Part shown: positions 54,588-63,777 of the stretch, piece after piece
How the letters are laid out: every line of letters begins with the position of its first letter
How positions within the stretch are numbered: the stretch's first letter is position 1
Origin: Methylophilaceae bacterium LSUCC0717
Lineage (GTDB): Bacteria > Pseudomonadota > Gammaproteobacteria > Burkholderiales > Methylophilaceae
NCBI GenBank assembly: GCA_024919195.1
Contig: CP103436.1
Span: forward strand, 558,001-622,000
Length of the DNA: 64,000 nt
Direction of reading: 5' to 3'
Program-made: the position numbers and the translations under genes
Notes under the pieces: generated by a model
What the model saw: the letters and a program-made list of their open reading frames with translations, nothing else
Told to the model about the DNA's origin: nothing
Databases searched by the model: none

Positions 54588-55831
54588 TTATTTACCCCGC
54601 TAAATTTTATGGCATTCAATGCGCTGACAACTCCATCCTCATGGAAACCATTTCCCCAGTAGGCTCCTGCAAAGGCAAATTGGCCATCACATAATAACTT
54701 CTGCTTCTTTTGAGCCTCAAAGGTGTTTAGGTTAAATGTGGGGTGCTCATATGTTATTTTTTTTAAAATCTTTTTGTTGTTTATTTTTTTATCAAAATTT
54801 AAGCTAACCAGTAAATCTGATTTTGTTTTGATATTTTGCAAAATATTCATATTATATGACACCGTGACATCACTAATAAGTTTCTTATCAACATGATAAT
54901 TCCATGCTGCCCATGCTCTTTTGCTTTTGGGCATGAGTGATGAGTCTCGGTGTAATACGGCACTATTTTTTGCATAGTCAAATTGCCCAAGTATCTTTTT
55001 TTGTATGGGTGTTGGCTTTTTAATTAATTTAAGCGCTTGGTCGGCATGACAGGCAAAAAAAACGTGGTCGAATGAATAATTGCTCTGTTTTGTTTGTACA
55101 ACACATTTTTTCCCATTCTGATAAATAGATTGGATATTTGCGTTTAGGATAATTGAACCGTTCAGTTTTTTAATTATTTGATCCACGTACGTCTTAGACC
55201 CGTTTTTTATGGTGAGCCATTGGGGGCGGTCGTTGATATTAATCATGCCATGATTATTTAAAAATCTTAAAAAAAATAGTAATGAAAATTTTTTAACATC
55301 TTTAAAGCTGGAAGACCAAATGGCTGAGGTCATCGGCAATAAGTAGTTGGTCATAAAATAATTTGAAAAGTTATAAGAGCATAAAAACTCTTCGATAGTG
55401 ATATTTTTGATTTGAGCGGCAGGCGTTTTGAGTAACTTTTTTCCTAATCGATTAAATTTCAATATTTCCCATATCATTACCCAGAATCTAACATTAAAAA
55501 TATTTTTTCTTTGACTGAATAGAGTATTAAAGCTGTTTCCATTATATTCAAGACCATTTAATTTAGATTGAACACTAAAGCTCATTGATGATTTTTGAAA
55601 AGGGACATCAAGCTCGTTGATTAATTTTAAAAAGTTTGGATATGTTTTTTTGTTAAAAACAATAAAACCAGAATCAACGTTAATTTTTTTATTGTCTAGG
55701 GTTAGTGAATGGGTATGAGTGTGTCCACCAACACGGTTGTCTTTTTCGAAGACTGTGATTTGATGTTTTTTTCCAAGATAGTGGGCCAGAGTGAGGCCTG
55801 AGATACCGGAACCAACTACTGCTATTTTCAT
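54584..55831 (-). CDS. NAD/FAD-dependent amine-oxidase-like flavoprotein (COG2907)
   Basis: A 415-residue flavoprotein. VVGSGISGLTLAHYLGKKHQITVFEKDNRVGGHTHTHSL is the dinucleotide-binding opening, followed by VDSGFIVFNKKTYPNF; the C-terminal FAFAGAYWGNGFHEDGVVSALNA closes the FAD site. Relatives near Cfa genes have been connected to unsaturation or furan formation in fatty acids (for example UfaD in Rhodobacter, from memory). It starts on the desaturase stop codon (TAATG). Confidence 0.88.
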   Translation of the reverse strand: MKIAVVGSGISGLTLAHYLGKKHQITVFEKDNRVGGHTHTHSLTLDNKKINVDSGFIVFNKKTYPNFLKLINELDVPFQKSSMSFSVQSKLNGLEYNGNSFNTLFSQRKNIFNVRFWVMIWEILKFNRLGKKLLKTPAAQIKNITIEEFLCSYNFSNYFMTNYLLPMTSAIWSSSFKDVKKFSLLFFLRFLNNHGMININDRPQWLTIKNGSKTYVDQIIKKLNGSIILNANIQSIYQNGKKCVVQTKQSNYSFDHVFFACHADQALKLIKKPTPIQKKILGQFDYAKNSAVLHRDSSLMPKSKRAWAAWNYHVDKKLISDVTVSYNMNILQNIKTKSDLLVSLNFDKKINNKKILKKITYEHPTFNLNTFEAQKKQKLLCDGQFAFAGAYWGNGFHEDGVVSALNAIKFSGVNN

Positions 55832-56742
55832 TAGTTATGTTTTTGTCTTATGGCCTTACTAACCGTTCTTAAATTATAAACAATCCCAAAGAAGGACAGA
55901 AATCTAAGTGCATAGTAAGTTAAGTCAACTTCCCACCAGTAGAATCCCTGTTTAATAGAGCCTGGGTAGTGATGGTGATTATTGTGCCAACCCTCTCCGA
56001 AAGTGAGCAGGGCAACAAAAAAATTATTTTTACTTTCTTCTTTTGTGTTGTATCGCTGTGTTCCCCATAGGTGAGCAATGGAATTTACGGCAAATGTGCA
56101 ATGATAAACAAGAATTGTTGATACACAGAAACCCCAGATAACCATATTCAAACCGCTGATGCCTGAAATTAACAATGAGTACTCACCAATTACAAATAAG
56201 GATAAAAGTAATAGGACGGGAGGTAACCAATCAAAGCGATCGATTAATACTAATTCTTTAAACTTAATTAGGTCGCGAACAACCTTACGATCAGTTAGAA
56301 AGTTTTTCTTTGCGAGGAACCAGCCCATATGGCTCCATAAGAAGTGATGTGTGTGGGGTGAGTGGTGGTCATTATGCCTATCTGAATTTAGATGATGTCG
56401 TCGGTGATGCGATGCCCACCAAATCGGACCTCGTTGTGCTGCTGTTGATCCAATGAAGGCGAAGATGAATTGCATCAATCTAGATGTTTTGAAGGTTTTA
56501 TGCGCAAAGTAACGATGATAAAAGCCTGTAATGGCAAACATGCGAATCACAAATAAAAAAAATGCTACCCAGACTAAGTACCATTCAAAATGGGTCCAAA
56601 ATGCCGCCAAAGCGCCAAAGTGGATTAGGATGAAGGGGATAACCCTGAACCAATCGATTGTGTCTCCATCAACACCTTTTTGTTTTTGATAGTATTTCTC
56701 AGCGTAATTATTATCGAAAATTTTTAATAAAAAATGCTTCAT
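55831..56742 (-). CDS. Membrane fatty acid desaturase, delta-9 (acyl-CoA/acyl-lipid) type
   Basis: Oxygen-dependent di-iron desaturase that introduces a cis double bond into saturated acyl chains. 303 residues, four or more membrane helices. The three histidine boxes are HRYFAH (residues 76-81), HHRRHH (112-117) and HNNHHH (253-258). It overlaps the lipocalin gene (ATGA) and the flavoprotein gene. Its product could be the substrate for the Cfa-type enzyme two genes later, giving a logical enzyme order on one mRNA. Confidence 0.94.
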   Translation of the reverse strand: MKHFLLKIFDNNYAEKYYQKQKGVDGDTIDWFRVIPFILIHFGALAAFWTHFEWYLVWVAFFLFVIRMFAITGFYHRYFAHKTFKTSRLMQFIFAFIGSTAAQRGPIWWASHHRRHHLNSDRHNDHHSPHTHHFLWSHMGWFLAKKNFLTDRKVVRDLIKFKELVLIDRFDWLPPVLLLLSLFVIGEYSLLISGISGLNMVIWGFCVSTILVYHCTFAVNSIAHLWGTQRYNTKEESKNNFFVALLTFGEGWHNNHHHYPGSIKQGFYWWEVDLTYYALRFLSFFGIVYNLRTVSKAIRQKHN

Positions 56743-57260
56743 TGGTTATGAGGGACAAAACGTAACATATCCTTATCATAACCCAGTTCAGAAGTTTTTT
56801 TATAAATCCATTGTTTTTTTTCGGTAGGTAAATCAGTTGTTCTTGACATAAACCACAGGTAGTCTCTCTTATCTCTAGCGACAATTGTGTTCTCATAACC
56901 TTCATCAATATAGGCAATCACATATTGTGCCTTTATGGGCCAAATAAATTGCATACCCCAAACAGCATTATTTGTTCCAGGAATAACAAACCCTTTTGGT
57001 TTGTAGATTTTTTCTGGGCCATCTAAGGCACCTTTGTTAAAGGTGAAAGTTGTTTCAATTACCTGGTCCGCATTATTAAAAGAGTAGCTTTCCACCGCAT
57101 TAAACGCATTTTTTTCAATCAGCGCCGGGATGTGGGCCAACACATACCAATCTCCCATAAAATTATCCAATGAAATCTTCTCCACGGGCTCAATTTTAGG
57201 GAGACCGTTTGTTGCACAGCCAGAAATTAGTGTAAATATTATAAGGACTATCTTTTTCAT
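56739..57260 (-). CDS. blc: Outer membrane lipoprotein of the lipocalin family (Blc-like)
   Basis: A 173-residue lipocalin that may bind fatty acids or lysophospholipids in the envelope. Lipoprotein leader MKKIVLIIFTLISGC (lipobox LISGC). Lipocalin motifs: FMGDWYVLAHIPALIEK (Gly-x-Trp), YSFNNADQVIETTFTFNKG, AQYVIAYIDEGYENTIVARDKRDYLWFMSR. It sits between a POT transporter and a desaturase, overlapping both by four bases, which fits acyl-chain trafficking or repair. Confidence 0.92.
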   Translation of the reverse strand: MKKIVLIIFTLISGCATNGLPKIEPVEKISLDNFMGDWYVLAHIPALIEKNAFNAVESYSFNNADQVIETTFTFNKGALDGPEKIYKPKGFVIPGTNNAVWGMQFIWPIKAQYVIAYIDEGYENTIVARDKRDYLWFMSRTTDLPTEKKQWIYKKTSELGYDKDMLRFVPHNQ

Positions 57261-58588
57261 AATAACTTTCGTAAATAAGGTCTGGACATAATCAGAGCAA
57301 TTGCTCCTAACATGGTTAGGATACTTATGAACTTAAATAAGTTCAGATCTAAGTTTTGAACAACTGACGGAAGGAGTCCTGCGAGATAGCTAGCAATGGC
57401 AAAGGTCAGAAACCATAAACCAATCATTAAGGATTGAATTTTTTTTGGCGCCACTTTGGTTACCATCGATAAGCTTGTTGGGGAGAGACACAATTCACCC
57501 AGTGTGTGAAAAAAATAAATAAGGACAACCCAAGTAAAGTGAATGTTTTCCATATCTTGGATGAGTGTCAAAATTATAAATCCCAAACTCATCAATAACA
57601 GTCCGAGACCCATCTTCTCTGGCGTTTCAGTTCTAAATCTTGAATCTATACGAAACCAAATTTTAGCAACAACCGTACCTAAACAAATAATGATCAGTGG
57701 ATTAATGGCAAGAAAGAATGTGGTTGGTATGGTGAAATTAAAAAAACTTTTATCTACCTTTGAATCTGTAAAGAGTGTCAGTGACCCACCAGCCTGCTCG
57801 AAACCGACCCAAAAAATGACCGAAAACAGACCAAGGATAAAAATATAGTATATTTTTTTTAAATCTTTTCTATTAAACGAAAAGGATGATCGCTTAATAA
57901 AGAATAATATAACCGTGAGAATAATTAAAAGAACAAACCATAATGGCGAATAAATGATAAAACAAATTAAAGCCACATTTATGAATAAAAAGATTTTAAT
58001 TTTTGAATAATTAATTTGTGTTTTTAAAATCTCAATTTGGTTAATTTTTAAGCAAAATACAACTAAGCCAAGAAGCATTCCAAAAGCAGCCATTAAAAAG
58101 CCTAAATGCCAGTTGTAAAATTCACCTATAAAACCAATTATTAGTGGTGCTAAGAAAGCTCCGATATTAATCCCGATATAAAAGTAACTAAATCCTTCAT
58201 CTCTTAATTTTTCTGGTTTTGATTCGTATAGGTTACCTAGCATGCTTGAAATGTTCGGTTTAAAGAAACCATTCCCAGCAACTAAGAAGCCCAAACCAAT
58301 GAAGAATAAGGACTCAAATGCGAGCAGGGCATGTCCGATCATCATCAAGATCCCACCAATCAAAATAGCATTAACATTATTAATGTATTTATCGGCAAGA
58401 TAACCACCCAAAAGTGGTGTTAAATAGACTAATCCGGTATAGATGCCATAAATATACAGGGCTTCGGTATCCGGATAAGCCATCGCATTGACTAAATAAA
58501 GAACCAGCAGGGCTCGCATCCCATAAAAACTGAACCTCTCCCACATTTCAGTGAAAAAAAGTGTGCGAAGTAATTTTGGGTGCTTCAT
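57257..58588 (-). CDS. Proton-dependent oligopeptide transporter (POT/PTR2 family)
   Basis: Proton symporter for di- and tripeptides. 443 residues, about 12-14 membrane helices. The TM1 proton/peptide motif is FFTEMWERFSFYGMRALLVLYL (ExxERF), and FSYFYIGINIGAFLAPLI is the PTR2 signature. HTLGELCLSPTSLSMVTKVAPKK contains the conserved TM10 glutamate. It begins four bases after the ATG-started glnD region ends and overlaps the lipocalin gene by four bases. Confidence 0.93.
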   Translation of the reverse strand: MKHPKLLRTLFFTEMWERFSFYGMRALLVLYLVNAMAYPDTEALYIYGIYTGLVYLTPLLGGYLADKYINNVNAILIGGILMMIGHALLAFESLFFIGLGFLVAGNGFFKPNISSMLGNLYESKPEKLRDEGFSYFYIGINIGAFLAPLIIGFIGEFYNWHLGFLMAAFGMLLGLVVFCLKINQIEILKTQINYSKIKIFLFINVALICFIIYSPLWFVLLIILTVILFFIKRSSFSFNRKDLKKIYYIFILGLFSVIFWVGFEQAGGSLTLFTDSKVDKSFFNFTIPTTFFLAINPLIIICLGTVVAKIWFRIDSRFRTETPEKMGLGLLLMSLGFIILTLIQDMENIHFTWVVLIYFFHTLGELCLSPTSLSMVTKVAPKKIQSLMIGLWFLTFAIASYLAGLLPSVVQNLDLNLFKFISILTMLGAIALIMSRPYLRKLL

Positions 58589-58592
58589 GAGG

Positions 58593-61151
58593 TTATTTAA
58601 GGAGGTTTAAGAGATCATTCTCAAGGTTTTTTGGCTCAAACTGTGAGTCGTTGCTGATTTTGAAATCAAAATGATCCTCAACACGCTCGCCCATGGTCGT
58701 AATTTTGGCATTAGACAGGCTAATGTTGTATTTTTTTAGTAGAGAGGCAACGGATAATAATAACGCTTTACGATTGGCCGTTTTGATCTGCAAGTGAAAT
58801 AGCCCATCGTCATTTATTAGCTCAATAAAATCCTCAATTTGATGGAAGCTGGCCTGCCTTGATTTTTTCATTAGGTTGTTAGAATTATTAAAGCTATTCT
58901 TGCTAACATCCTGATCAATTACATTCGTGAGATTTTCTTCAATATACTTAAAAAAGTCCTTGAACCTTAATGAACTTTCATCTTCATAGGTTACATTAAA
59001 GATATTTAGCGCATAGCTATGGTTTGTTGTAAAAATTTTAGCTTGACTGATTTCGCATGATATTTCATTGAAAAAATGGCAAGTTTTGTAAAAAATATCA
59101 TTTTTATCTTTTGTGTAAATCAGCACCTCAATACCTTGCCCACCTTTTTGATGCCTTACTCTGGTAATTGTTTTTTGTGTGTTCGCGTGTGAGAGAAGAA
59201 GCCGTGTGTGCCATGATATTTCTGGTGCTTCAAACTTAGTAAAGTATTCAGAACCCATTAGCGACCAGTTTTTTTGATACATGTGTGGTTCAATTGAATA
59301 TTTAATTAAATTATTTTTAATTTGCTTCACTCTTTGCTTAATAAATTGCTCATTAGTGAGTTTGTTTTGAAGGTATTTTGTTGTTGTCTGATGAAGGCCG
59401 TTAATTAGAACTGATTTCCATTGATTCCATACCTTGTGGCTTGTGCCTCGAATATCTGCAGTAGTTAACAGATATAGCAAATCAAGACGATCCTGATTTT
59501 GAACTTCATTTGCAAAGGAGCGAATCACCGAAGGATCTGCAAGGTCAAGCTTCTGGGCAACATTTGACATTAATAGGTGATTTTTAACTAACCACGAAAT
59601 TGTTTGAATATCAGGTGTACTCAGGTTAAACATTCGACCAAATCTCTTAACTTCTTTTTCGCCTAAGCTTGAATGATCACCGCCTCTTCCTTTAGCAATG
59701 TCATGGAAAAGAGCAGCTAGATATAAAATGGATGGGTCTTTAAGTCTTTTGAATGCCTCATGGGATTCGGGTGATTCATGTTTTAGTTTAGCCTTGCTGT
59801 ATCTTCTCAAGTTATCAATTACATTGAGTGTATGTTCGTCTACGGTGTAGATATGGAATAGGTCATGCTGCATTTGTGAAATTATCTTTCCAAAAACAGG
59901 TAAAAATTTTCCTAAAATGTTATATCGGTTGAGTAACCTTAATGATCGATTTACTTTTTGTTTTTCTTTAAAAATTTGCAAAAAATCTTCTTGAATATTT
60001 TTGTCTGACCTGTAAGTCTTATCAATAAGAAGGTTTGCGGTTGTTATAAAGCGGTCGATTAAATTGGGTCCAAAGCCCTGTATTGATGGGTTACGTTGAA
60101 AGATATGGAAGTATGCAAAGATTTTCTTCGAAATATCTTTTTTTGTATTTTTGTTTAATTCCAAGAGTCCATCAGATATGTAAAGCTCATTAAAACCTTC
60201 AACTTTTTCTTTGCTAGATTGAAACTCAACAGTAAATTTTTTTGTAATAATTTCATTGAAGAGTATTATATAACGTATTGATTTATATAAACTATTCATT
60301 ACAAATTCACTTGCTTTTTTATTTGATGAATTCTTAAAACCTAAATCTTTTGCAATTTTTGATTGATAGTCAAAGAGCATCCTATCTTCCTGGTGGTCGG
60401 TTGCAATATGAAGATAAATTCTTCTTTTGATTAACTTGTTGTAGTGAAAGTTTATTAGGTTGAGTTGTTTTTTGGTGATTACCTTGCTTTCTAACAAAGT
60501 TTTGAGGTTATGATCTCCATACTTTGCTGCACATAGCCATCGAATGAAATGGATGTCACGTAAACACCCTCTGGATTCCTTAATATTTGGCTCTAAGAGA
60601 TATCCGGACTTACTAAATTTCTGATGCCTTAATTCCTGCTCCCTAACTTTTGCTAGAATAAATTTTTTAACGTTTAATGTTTTTTTAAATTTTTCATTAT
60701 ACTTTTCATAAATAAGATGATTTCCACAGATGAGTCTGGATTCTAGTAGGTTGGTCGCAATAGTGATGTCTTTTATGTCTTTTGATATCTCATCAATTAC
60801 CCTCTGACTAACACCCAGTCTGAATCCAAAATCCCAACAAAGTTGAATAAAATTTTCTAACTTCTCATTATTGATATTGATTGAATCGATGCTATTGGTA
60901 ATGATTGTTATATCAATGTCTGATGATGGATAGAGTTCCTTTCTGCCATATCCACCAACTGCAACAAGACAAAAGGACTCATTTAAATCAGCTAGCACCC
61001 ACAATTTTTTTAAAACATCGTCACAGAGTTTAGTATTTTGCTTTAAGAAACCTGAGCTGTTATGTTTTTTTAAAAACTGAGACTTTATTTGTTCAAATCG
61101 AATGTCATATGATTTTTTAATGAACTTAAAATCATTTTTTTTTGATTCCAT
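58593..61151 (-). CDS. glnD: PII uridylyltransferase / uridylyl-removing enzyme
   Basis: Glutamine sensor that uridylylates or deuridylylates PII. About 852 residues. Domains: nucleotidyltransferase with GGYGRKELYPSSDIDITII (metal Asp78 and Asp80), a GlnD helical domain, HD hydrolase with LYLAALFHDIAKGRGGDHSSLG, and two C-terminal ACT domains (one around VLIYTKDKNDIFYKTCHFFNEI, one around LFHLQIKTANRKALLLSVASLLKKY). ATG 61151 (MESKKND) is preferred over TTG 61163. It follows map by four bases. GlnE at 6.3-8.8 kb is the downstream effector. Confidence 0.95.
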   Translation of the reverse strand: MESKKNDFKFIKKSYDIRFEQIKSQFLKKHNSSGFLKQNTKLCDDVLKKLWVLADLNESFCLVAVGGYGRKELYPSSDIDITIITNSIDSININNEKLENFIQLCWDFGFRLGVSQRVIDEISKDIKDITIATNLLESRLICGNHLIYEKYNEKFKKTLNVKKFILAKVREQELRHQKFSKSGYLLEPNIKESRGCLRDIHFIRWLCAAKYGDHNLKTLLESKVITKKQLNLINFHYNKLIKRRIYLHIATDHQEDRMLFDYQSKIAKDLGFKNSSNKKASEFVMNSLYKSIRYIILFNEIITKKFTVEFQSSKEKVEGFNELYISDGLLELNKNTKKDISKKIFAYFHIFQRNPSIQGFGPNLIDRFITTANLLIDKTYRSDKNIQEDFLQIFKEKQKVNRSLRLLNRYNILGKFLPVFGKIISQMQHDLFHIYTVDEHTLNVIDNLRRYSKAKLKHESPESHEAFKRLKDPSILYLAALFHDIAKGRGGDHSSLGEKEVKRFGRMFNLSTPDIQTISWLVKNHLLMSNVAQKLDLADPSVIRSFANEVQNQDRLDLLYLLTTADIRGTSHKVWNQWKSVLINGLHQTTTKYLQNKLTNEQFIKQRVKQIKNNLIKYSIEPHMYQKNWSLMGSEYFTKFEAPEISWHTRLLLSHANTQKTITRVRHQKGGQGIEVLIYTKDKNDIFYKTCHFFNEISCEISQAKIFTTNHSYALNIFNVTYEDESSLRFKDFFKYIEENLTNVIDQDVSKNSFNNSNNLMKKSRQASFHQIEDFIELINDDGLFHLQIKTANRKALLLSVASLLKKYNISLSNAKITTMGERVEDHFDFKISNDSQFEPKNLENDLLNLLK

Positions 61152-61155
61152 GCGA

Positions 61156-61950
61156 TTAATCAAGAAAGGGTGGGGGTGTATGTTCGGATACAGTTAACAC
61201 TTCATACCCGTCTTCAGTAACTAAAATGGTATGTTCCCATTGTGCTGACAATGATCGATCCTTAGTGACAACTGTCCAGCCGTCAGGCATTATACGAATA
61301 TCTTTTTTACCTGCATTTACCATAGGTTCAATGGTGAATGTCATACCTTCTTTTAATTCTAATCCTGTTCCTTTTTTTCCGTAGTGGAGGACTTGCGGTT
61401 CTTCATGGAAAACTTTTCCAATTCCATGCCCACAAAACTCTCGTACAATTGAAAATCCATGGCTTTCCGCAAACTGTTGTATTGAAAAGCCGATATCACC
61501 TAATCTTGCACCAGGCCTGACTTCACGAATACCTTTCCACATTGATTGGTATGTAATCTCACACAATCTTTTTGCCTGAATTGAGGGCTCACCAACATAA
61601 AACATTCGGCTGGTATCACCGTGATATCCTTCTTTAATGACAGTGATATCAATATTAACAACGTCACCCTTTTTCAGCACTCTGTCGCTAGGAATTCCAT
61701 GGCATATTTGATTATTAATCGATGTGCAAATTGATTTTGGATATGGAGCATGGCCTGGAGGTGCATAGTTTAGAGGGGCTGGCACTGTATCTTGAACGTT
61801 AACCATGTAATCATGACAAAGGCGATCAATTTCTTCCGTTGTAACACCAGGTTGTACATGTGGAGTTATAAAGTCTAAAACTTCAGCAGCCAATTTACCA
61901 GCGACTCGCATTTTGCGAATATCATCTTCATTTTTTACTGTAACCGACAT
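61156..61950 (-). CDS. map: Methionine aminopeptidase, type I
   Basis: Removes N-terminal methionine from nascent proteins. 264 residues. The five metal ligands are in VVNIDITVIKEGYHGDTSRMF (two Asp), the His in FCGHGIGKVFHEEPQVLHYG, and the two Glu in FTIEPMVN and WEHTILV. Heads the long minus-strand run and is divergent from rpsB, the classic map / rpsB-tsf arrangement. Confidence 0.97.
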   Translation of the reverse strand: MSVTVKNEDDIRKMRVAGKLAAEVLDFITPHVQPGVTTEEIDRLCHDYMVNVQDTVPAPLNYAPPGHAPYPKSICTSINNQICHGIPSDRVLKKGDVVNIDITVIKEGYHGDTSRMFYVGEPSIQAKRLCEITYQSMWKGIREVRPGARLGDIGFSIQQFAESHGFSIVREFCGHGIGKVFHEEPQVLHYGKKGTGLELKEGMTFTIEPMVNAGKKDIRIMPDGWTVVTKDRSLSAQWEHTILVTEDGYEVLTVSEHTPPPFLD

Positions 61951-61981
61951 GTATTTCCTATACTTACAATCAAAATTGTAT

Positions 61982-61987
61982 TATAAT
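61982..61987 (+). promoter_or_regulatory. Probable -10 element of rpsB
   Basis: A perfect TATAAT lies 90 bases before the rpsB ATG, in the 126-bp gap between map and rpsB. The -35 region is weak. It leaves a leader of about 83 nt with hairpin-forming sequence. Confidence 0.45.
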
Positions 61988-62011
61988 TGCGTTTTTTTAA
62001 AATTTGCACTT

Positions 62012-62076
62012 ATGCCACCTAAGGTGCTAGTTCTCTAGTTTGGCGTGAGTGAAGTGATAACCTATAGGAGAATATC
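62012..62076 (+). promoter_or_regulatory. Candidate rpsB leader RNA (possible S2 autoregulation site)
   Basis: The leader between the -10 and the rpsB start contains a short hairpin (CACCTAAGGTG), then CTAGTTCTCTAG with a self-complementary CTAG pair, and the TGGCGTGAGTGAAGTGATAACC segment before the ribosome site TAGGAG. Ribosomal protein S2 represses its own operon through such leaders in other bacteria. I did not match it to a specific family model. Confidence 0.35.
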
Positions 62077-62808
62077 ATGTCAGTTACAATGAGACAAATG
62101 CTTGAGGCTGGTGTCCATTTCGGTCACCAAACACGTTACTGGAATCCAAAAATGGAATCATTTATTTTTGGCGAACGTAATAAAATACATATCATCAATC
62201 TTGAAAAAACACTTCCTCTTTTTGAAGAAGCTTCAAAATTTCTAAAAAACCTTGCAGCTAACAAAGGACGTATTTTATTTGTTGGTACTAAACGTCAAGC
62301 AAGAGAAATTGTTAAAGAAGAAGCTGAAAGAGCTGGTTGCCCATATGTAAACCATAGATGGTTAGGTGGTATGCTGACTAACTTTAAAACAGTAAAACAA
62401 TCTATTAAGCGTTTAAATGAGCTTGAAACAATGATTGCTGACGGCTCTCTAGACAAATTGAAAAAAAGAGAAGCTCTAACTGTCAAACGTGATCATGAAA
62501 AACTTGTCCGTTCAATTGGTGGTATTAAAGAGATGTCATCCTTACCAGATGCAATATTTGTAATTGATGTTGGTTTTGAAAGTGGAGCAGTGGAAGAAGC
62601 AACAAAATTAGGCATCCCAGTTGTGGGAATTGTTGACTCTAACAACTCTATTGAAAACATATCTTATGTGATTCCTGGAAATGATGACTCAAGTAGAGCT
62701 ATTCGCCTTTATGCAAGAGGCATGGCTGATGCAGTCTTGGCTGGTAAAAATCAAGCGATTACTGAGCTTGCAAAAACAGTATCAGAAGAAACTGCTGAAG
62801 AAGAATAA
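62077..62808 (+). CDS. rpsB: 30S ribosomal protein S2
   Basis: Small subunit protein. 243 residues. Opening [60 protein letters not shown], and the terminal [12 protein letters not shown] with an acidic tail are family standards. ATG follows TAGGAGAATATC. tsf follows after 40 bases. Confidence 0.98.
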   Translation: MSVTMRQMLEAGVHFGHQTRYWNPKMESFIFGERNKIHIINLEKTLPLFEEASKFLKNLAANKGRILFVGTKRQAREIVKEEAERAGCPYVNHRWLGGMLTNFKTVKQSIKRLNELETMIADGSLDKLKKREALTVKRDHEKLVRSIGGIKEMSSLPDAIFVIDVGFESGAVEEATKLGIPVVGIVDSNNSIENISYVIPGNDDSSRAIRLYARGMADAVLAGKNQAITELAKTVSEETAEEE

Positions 62809-62848
62809 TTAATAATTAAACACTAATTTTAAGTATAAGGATAAATAC

Positions 62849-63724
62849 ATGGCTGAAATAACTGCTTCTCTAGTAAAAGAATTAAGAGAAATGACTGATG
62901 CGCCAATGATGGATTGCAAAAAAGCTTTATCTGAAGTAGATGGAGATCTTCAAAAGGCTGAAGAGCTACTAAGGGTAAAGTTTGGTAATAAAGCTTCCAA
63001 AGTGAGCTCAAGAGTTGCCGCTGAAGGCTTAATTTCAATTGCTATTTCAAGTGATGGAAAGCAAGGAGCTATATTAGAAACGAATTCTGAAACTGACTTC
63101 TGTGCAAAAAATGATGAATTTGTAAGCTTCACCCAGAAGGTTGCTAAGGCAATTTTAGATTCAAAGCCAACTGATATTGATGCACTAAAAAACGTATCTA
63201 TAGATGGCTCTTCTGTTGAAGAAACACGCTCTAACCTAGTTGGTAAGATTGGTGAAAATATTTCACCACGAAGATTTATTACTGGAACAGCTGGTGGAAA
63301 ATTCCATTCTTATCTTCATGGAGGTAAGATTGGTGTTCTACTTGACCTTGATGGTGGTGATGATGAGCTGGGTAAAGATATTGCAATGCATATTGCAGCA
63401 TCAAAACCAAAAGCTCTAGATGAGTCTGGTATATCACAAGACCTTATAGATGCTGAAAAAAGAGTTGCAATTGAGAAGGCTAAAGAAGCTGGAAAGCCTG
63501 AAGAAATGTTAGATAAAATTGCCACAGGTACAGTTAATAAATTTTTAAAAGAAGTGACATTATTAAATCAGGCGTTTGTAAAAGATGACAAACAAACGAT
63601 TCAGAATTTATTAGATTCAAAAGGAGCAAAAATTCATAACTTCACACTTTTCGTGGTCGGTGAAGGAATTGAAAAGGTAGAATCGGATTTTGCTGCTGAG
63701 GTAGCAGAAGCCTCGAAAGTTTAA
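62849..63724 (+). CDS. tsf: Translation elongation factor Ts
   Basis: Nucleotide exchange factor for EF-Tu. 291 residues. N-terminal UBA-like domain with LREMTDAPMMDCKKAL, the EF-Tu contact region ETNSETDFCAKNDEF, and the C-terminal coiled-coil region KPEEMLDKIATGTVNKFLKEVTLLNQAFVKD. The ribosome site is AAGGATAAATAC. Followed by a strong terminator. Confidence 0.98.
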   Translation: MAEITASLVKELREMTDAPMMDCKKALSEVDGDLQKAEELLRVKFGNKASKVSSRVAAEGLISIAISSDGKQGAILETNSETDFCAKNDEFVSFTQKVAKAILDSKPTDIDALKNVSIDGSSVEETRSNLVGKIGENISPRRFITGTAGGKFHSYLHGGKIGVLLDLDGGDDELGKDIAMHIAASKPKALDESGISQDLIDAEKRVAIEKAKEAGKPEEMLDKIATGTVNKFLKEVTLLNQAFVKDDKQTIQNLLDSKGAKIHNFTLFVVGEGIEKVESDFAAEVAEASKV

Positions 63725-63731
63725 ATTAATG

Positions 63732-63761
63732 AAAAAGGTTGCTTAGGCAACCTTTTTTTTT
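63732..63761 (+). terminator. Rho-independent terminator after tsf
   Basis: An 11-bp stem AAAAAGGTTGC / GCAACCTTTTT with loop TTAG, followed by a T-tract. It starts 7 bases after the tsf stop and ends about 16 bases before the pyrH start codon. Confidence 0.9.
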
Positions 63762-63777
63762 GTGTCATAATTAATCC

